Assembly: GCA_020201485.1 (NCBI GenBank)
Contig: JAIVGT010000271.1
Span: 1-7,135, forward strand
Length of the DNA stretch: 7,135 nt
Direction of reading: 5' to 3'
Origin: Halobacteriales archaeon
Lineage (GTDB): Archaea > Thermoplasmatota > SW-10-69-26 > JACQPN01 > JAIVGT01
Below are positions 5,670-7,135 of this stretch, piece after piece. Each line of letters starts with the position of its first letter. Position 1 is the first letter of the stretch. The position numbers and the translations under genes were made by a program. The notes under the pieces were generated by a model that made no database searches, had not been told where the DNA came from, and saw only the letters and a list, made by a program, of their open reading frames with translations.

Positions 5670-5673
<4 letters not shown>
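4948..5673 (+). CDS. nep1: Ribosome biogenesis protein Nep1/Emg1, SSU rRNA pseudouridine-N1 methyltransferase
   Basis: Nep1 is a dimeric SPOUT-class methyltransferase that methylates N1 of a hypermodified pseudouridine in the small-subunit rRNA and helps 40S/30S assembly; it occurs in archaea and eukaryotes. The 241-residue protein shows the family pattern: [12 protein letters not shown] (4-15), HPAV (21-24), RGK then [11 protein letters not shown] (39-49), [20 protein letters not shown] (57-76) with the RNA-binding RGRPDIVH motif, and [16 protein letters not shown] (86-101). The knotted SAM site follows: [11 protein letters not shown] (179-189) and [19 protein letters not shown] (204-222). 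The last about 18 residues are a Pro-rich tail beyond the core fold, making it slightly longer than typical archaeal homologues. Translation starts at GTG without a visible Shine-Dalgarno, 24 nt after the methyltransferase stop, as third gene of the purP operon. Confidence 0.95.
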
Positions 5674-6824
<1,151 letters not shown>

Positions 6825-6831
6825 GGGCGCG

Positions 6832-6860
6832 GCAACCCTGGCCGGGGGCAAGAGGGTTGC
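6832..6860. promoter_or_regulatory. Inverted repeat just upstream of the acyl-CoA dehydrogenase start
   Basis: The 8-bp arms GCAACCCT (6832-6839) and AGGGTTGC (6853-6860) are exact reverse complements with a 13-nt spacer, about one and a half helical turns centre to centre or two turns edge to edge. The left arm ends 7 nt before the gene start on the minus strand. It could be an operator for a fatty-acid-responsive repressor or an mRNA leader hairpin. A third AACCCT lies at 6923-6928, next to the TATA-like element. Confidence 0.45.
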
Positions 6861-6920
6861 GGTCGACGGGACGCGGTGGGTCTTTGCAGGGAACTGCCTG
6901 CGCGCGCAGCCCCAGCCCAG

Positions 6921-6935
6921 AGAACCCTTAAAACC
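6921..6935 (+). promoter_or_regulatory. TATA-like element in the divergent region, probable promoter of the 6969 gene
   Basis: AGAGAACCCTTAAAACC (from 6919) is the only strongly AT-rich stretch in this region. Read on the plus strand it has a purine-rich BRE-like GAGAA before CTTAAAA, and predicts a start near 6956, 13 nt before the TTG at 6969. Read on the minus strand (GGTTTTAAGGG) it could instead serve the acyl-CoA dehydrogenase gene with a leader of about 80 nt. It may do both. Confidence 0.45.
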
Positions 6936-6968
6936 GCCCAGGGTGTGGACCGGCCCGGTGGCCCTGCC

Positions 6969-7135
6969 TTGCGCTCGACCGCGCTCATCCTCGGATTCCT
7001 CCTGCTCACCGTGACCATCGCGACCGCCGTCCCCGCCCCGGCCCCGTCGGCCATCCGGGTGGGCGATGCCGCCCGCGACCCGGCCTTGGCCCCGCTCCTG
7101 GCGAGCCAGGTCACGGGCGCGGCGCGGAGCGGGAG
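6969..7135 (+). CDS. Secreted or membrane-anchored protein, N-terminal part (runs off the right edge)
   Basis: From a TTG at 6969 the frame is open to the window edge (55 codons). It begins with a classic signal peptide: RST, then the hydrophobic core [17 protein letters not shown] (about residues 5-21), then a Pro/Ala-rich stretch PAPAPS suited to a cleavage site or linker. The mature start reads [20 protein letters not shown]. No lipobox Cys is seen. GGTGG (6956-6960) lies 8 nt before the TTG and could act as ribosome-binding site. A GTG at 6945 in the same frame is an alternative that would add eight polar and Pro/Gly residues. Too little is present to name a family. It is divergent from the acyl-CoA dehydrogenase gene. 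Confidence 0.6.
   Translation, partial: MRSTALILGFLLLTVTIATAVPAPAPSAIRVGDAARDPALAPLLASQVTGAARSG

Overview
The window is very GC-rich with strongly GC-biased third codon positions, and it looks like archaeal chromosome. The best evidence is two archaeal or archaeal/eukaryotic marker genes in one operon: purP (formate-dependent AICAR formyltransferase) and nep1/emg1 (SPOUT pseudouridine-N1 methyltransferase of small-subunit rRNA). Promoter-like motifs are of TATA/BRE type and sit about 26 nt before some start codons, as expected for leaderless archaeal transcripts. The proteins are rich in Lys and Arg and are not strongly acidic, which argues against a haloarchaeon. A high-GC Thermoplasmatota-like euryarchaeon is my best guess, but this is inference.

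Layout. At the left edge (1-325, minus) is the N-terminal part of a DAO-family FAD-dependent oxidoreductase resembling monomeric sarcosine oxidases; the rest lies outside the window. A divergent regulatory region (326-440) follows. It carries a perfect 10+10 bp inverted repeat at 397-419 and a second, overlapping one at 416-434. Next is a tight plus-strand operon: a PadR-family repressor (441-794), an RDD-type membrane protein with an N-terminal helical prefix domain (795-1520), a membrane-anchored DUF4097-type beta-repeat protein (1517-2356) and a predicted lipoprotein (2370-3017). The first three junctions are 0 nt, a 4-nt ATGA overlap and 13 nt. The set looks like a self-regulated cell-surface module: a cytoplasmic repressor, an integral membrane protein and two outward-facing proteins.

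A GC-rich hairpin (3025-3052) and a BRE/TATA-like promoter (3066-3078) separate this from a second plus-strand operon: purP (3101-4171), a class I SAM-dependent methyltransferase of unknown substrate (4168-4923) and nep1 (4948-5673). It couples purine biosynthesis, a methyltransferase and ribosome biogenesis.

On the minus strand, convergent with nep1 and sharing a CTAG stop tetranucleotide, lies an acyl-CoA dehydrogenase (5670-6824) with its catalytic Glu present. A 144-nt divergent intergenic region with a TATA-like element and an inverted repeat leads to the start of a secreted or membrane-anchored protein (6969 to the window edge, plus).

The most interesting region is the PadR / RDD / DUF4097 / lipoprotein operon with its palindromic operator. 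Related PadR plus prefix-domain plus DUF4097 sets are known in bacteria, but the archaeal setting, the RDD fusion and the unrecognised lipoprotein partner make it worth a closer look.
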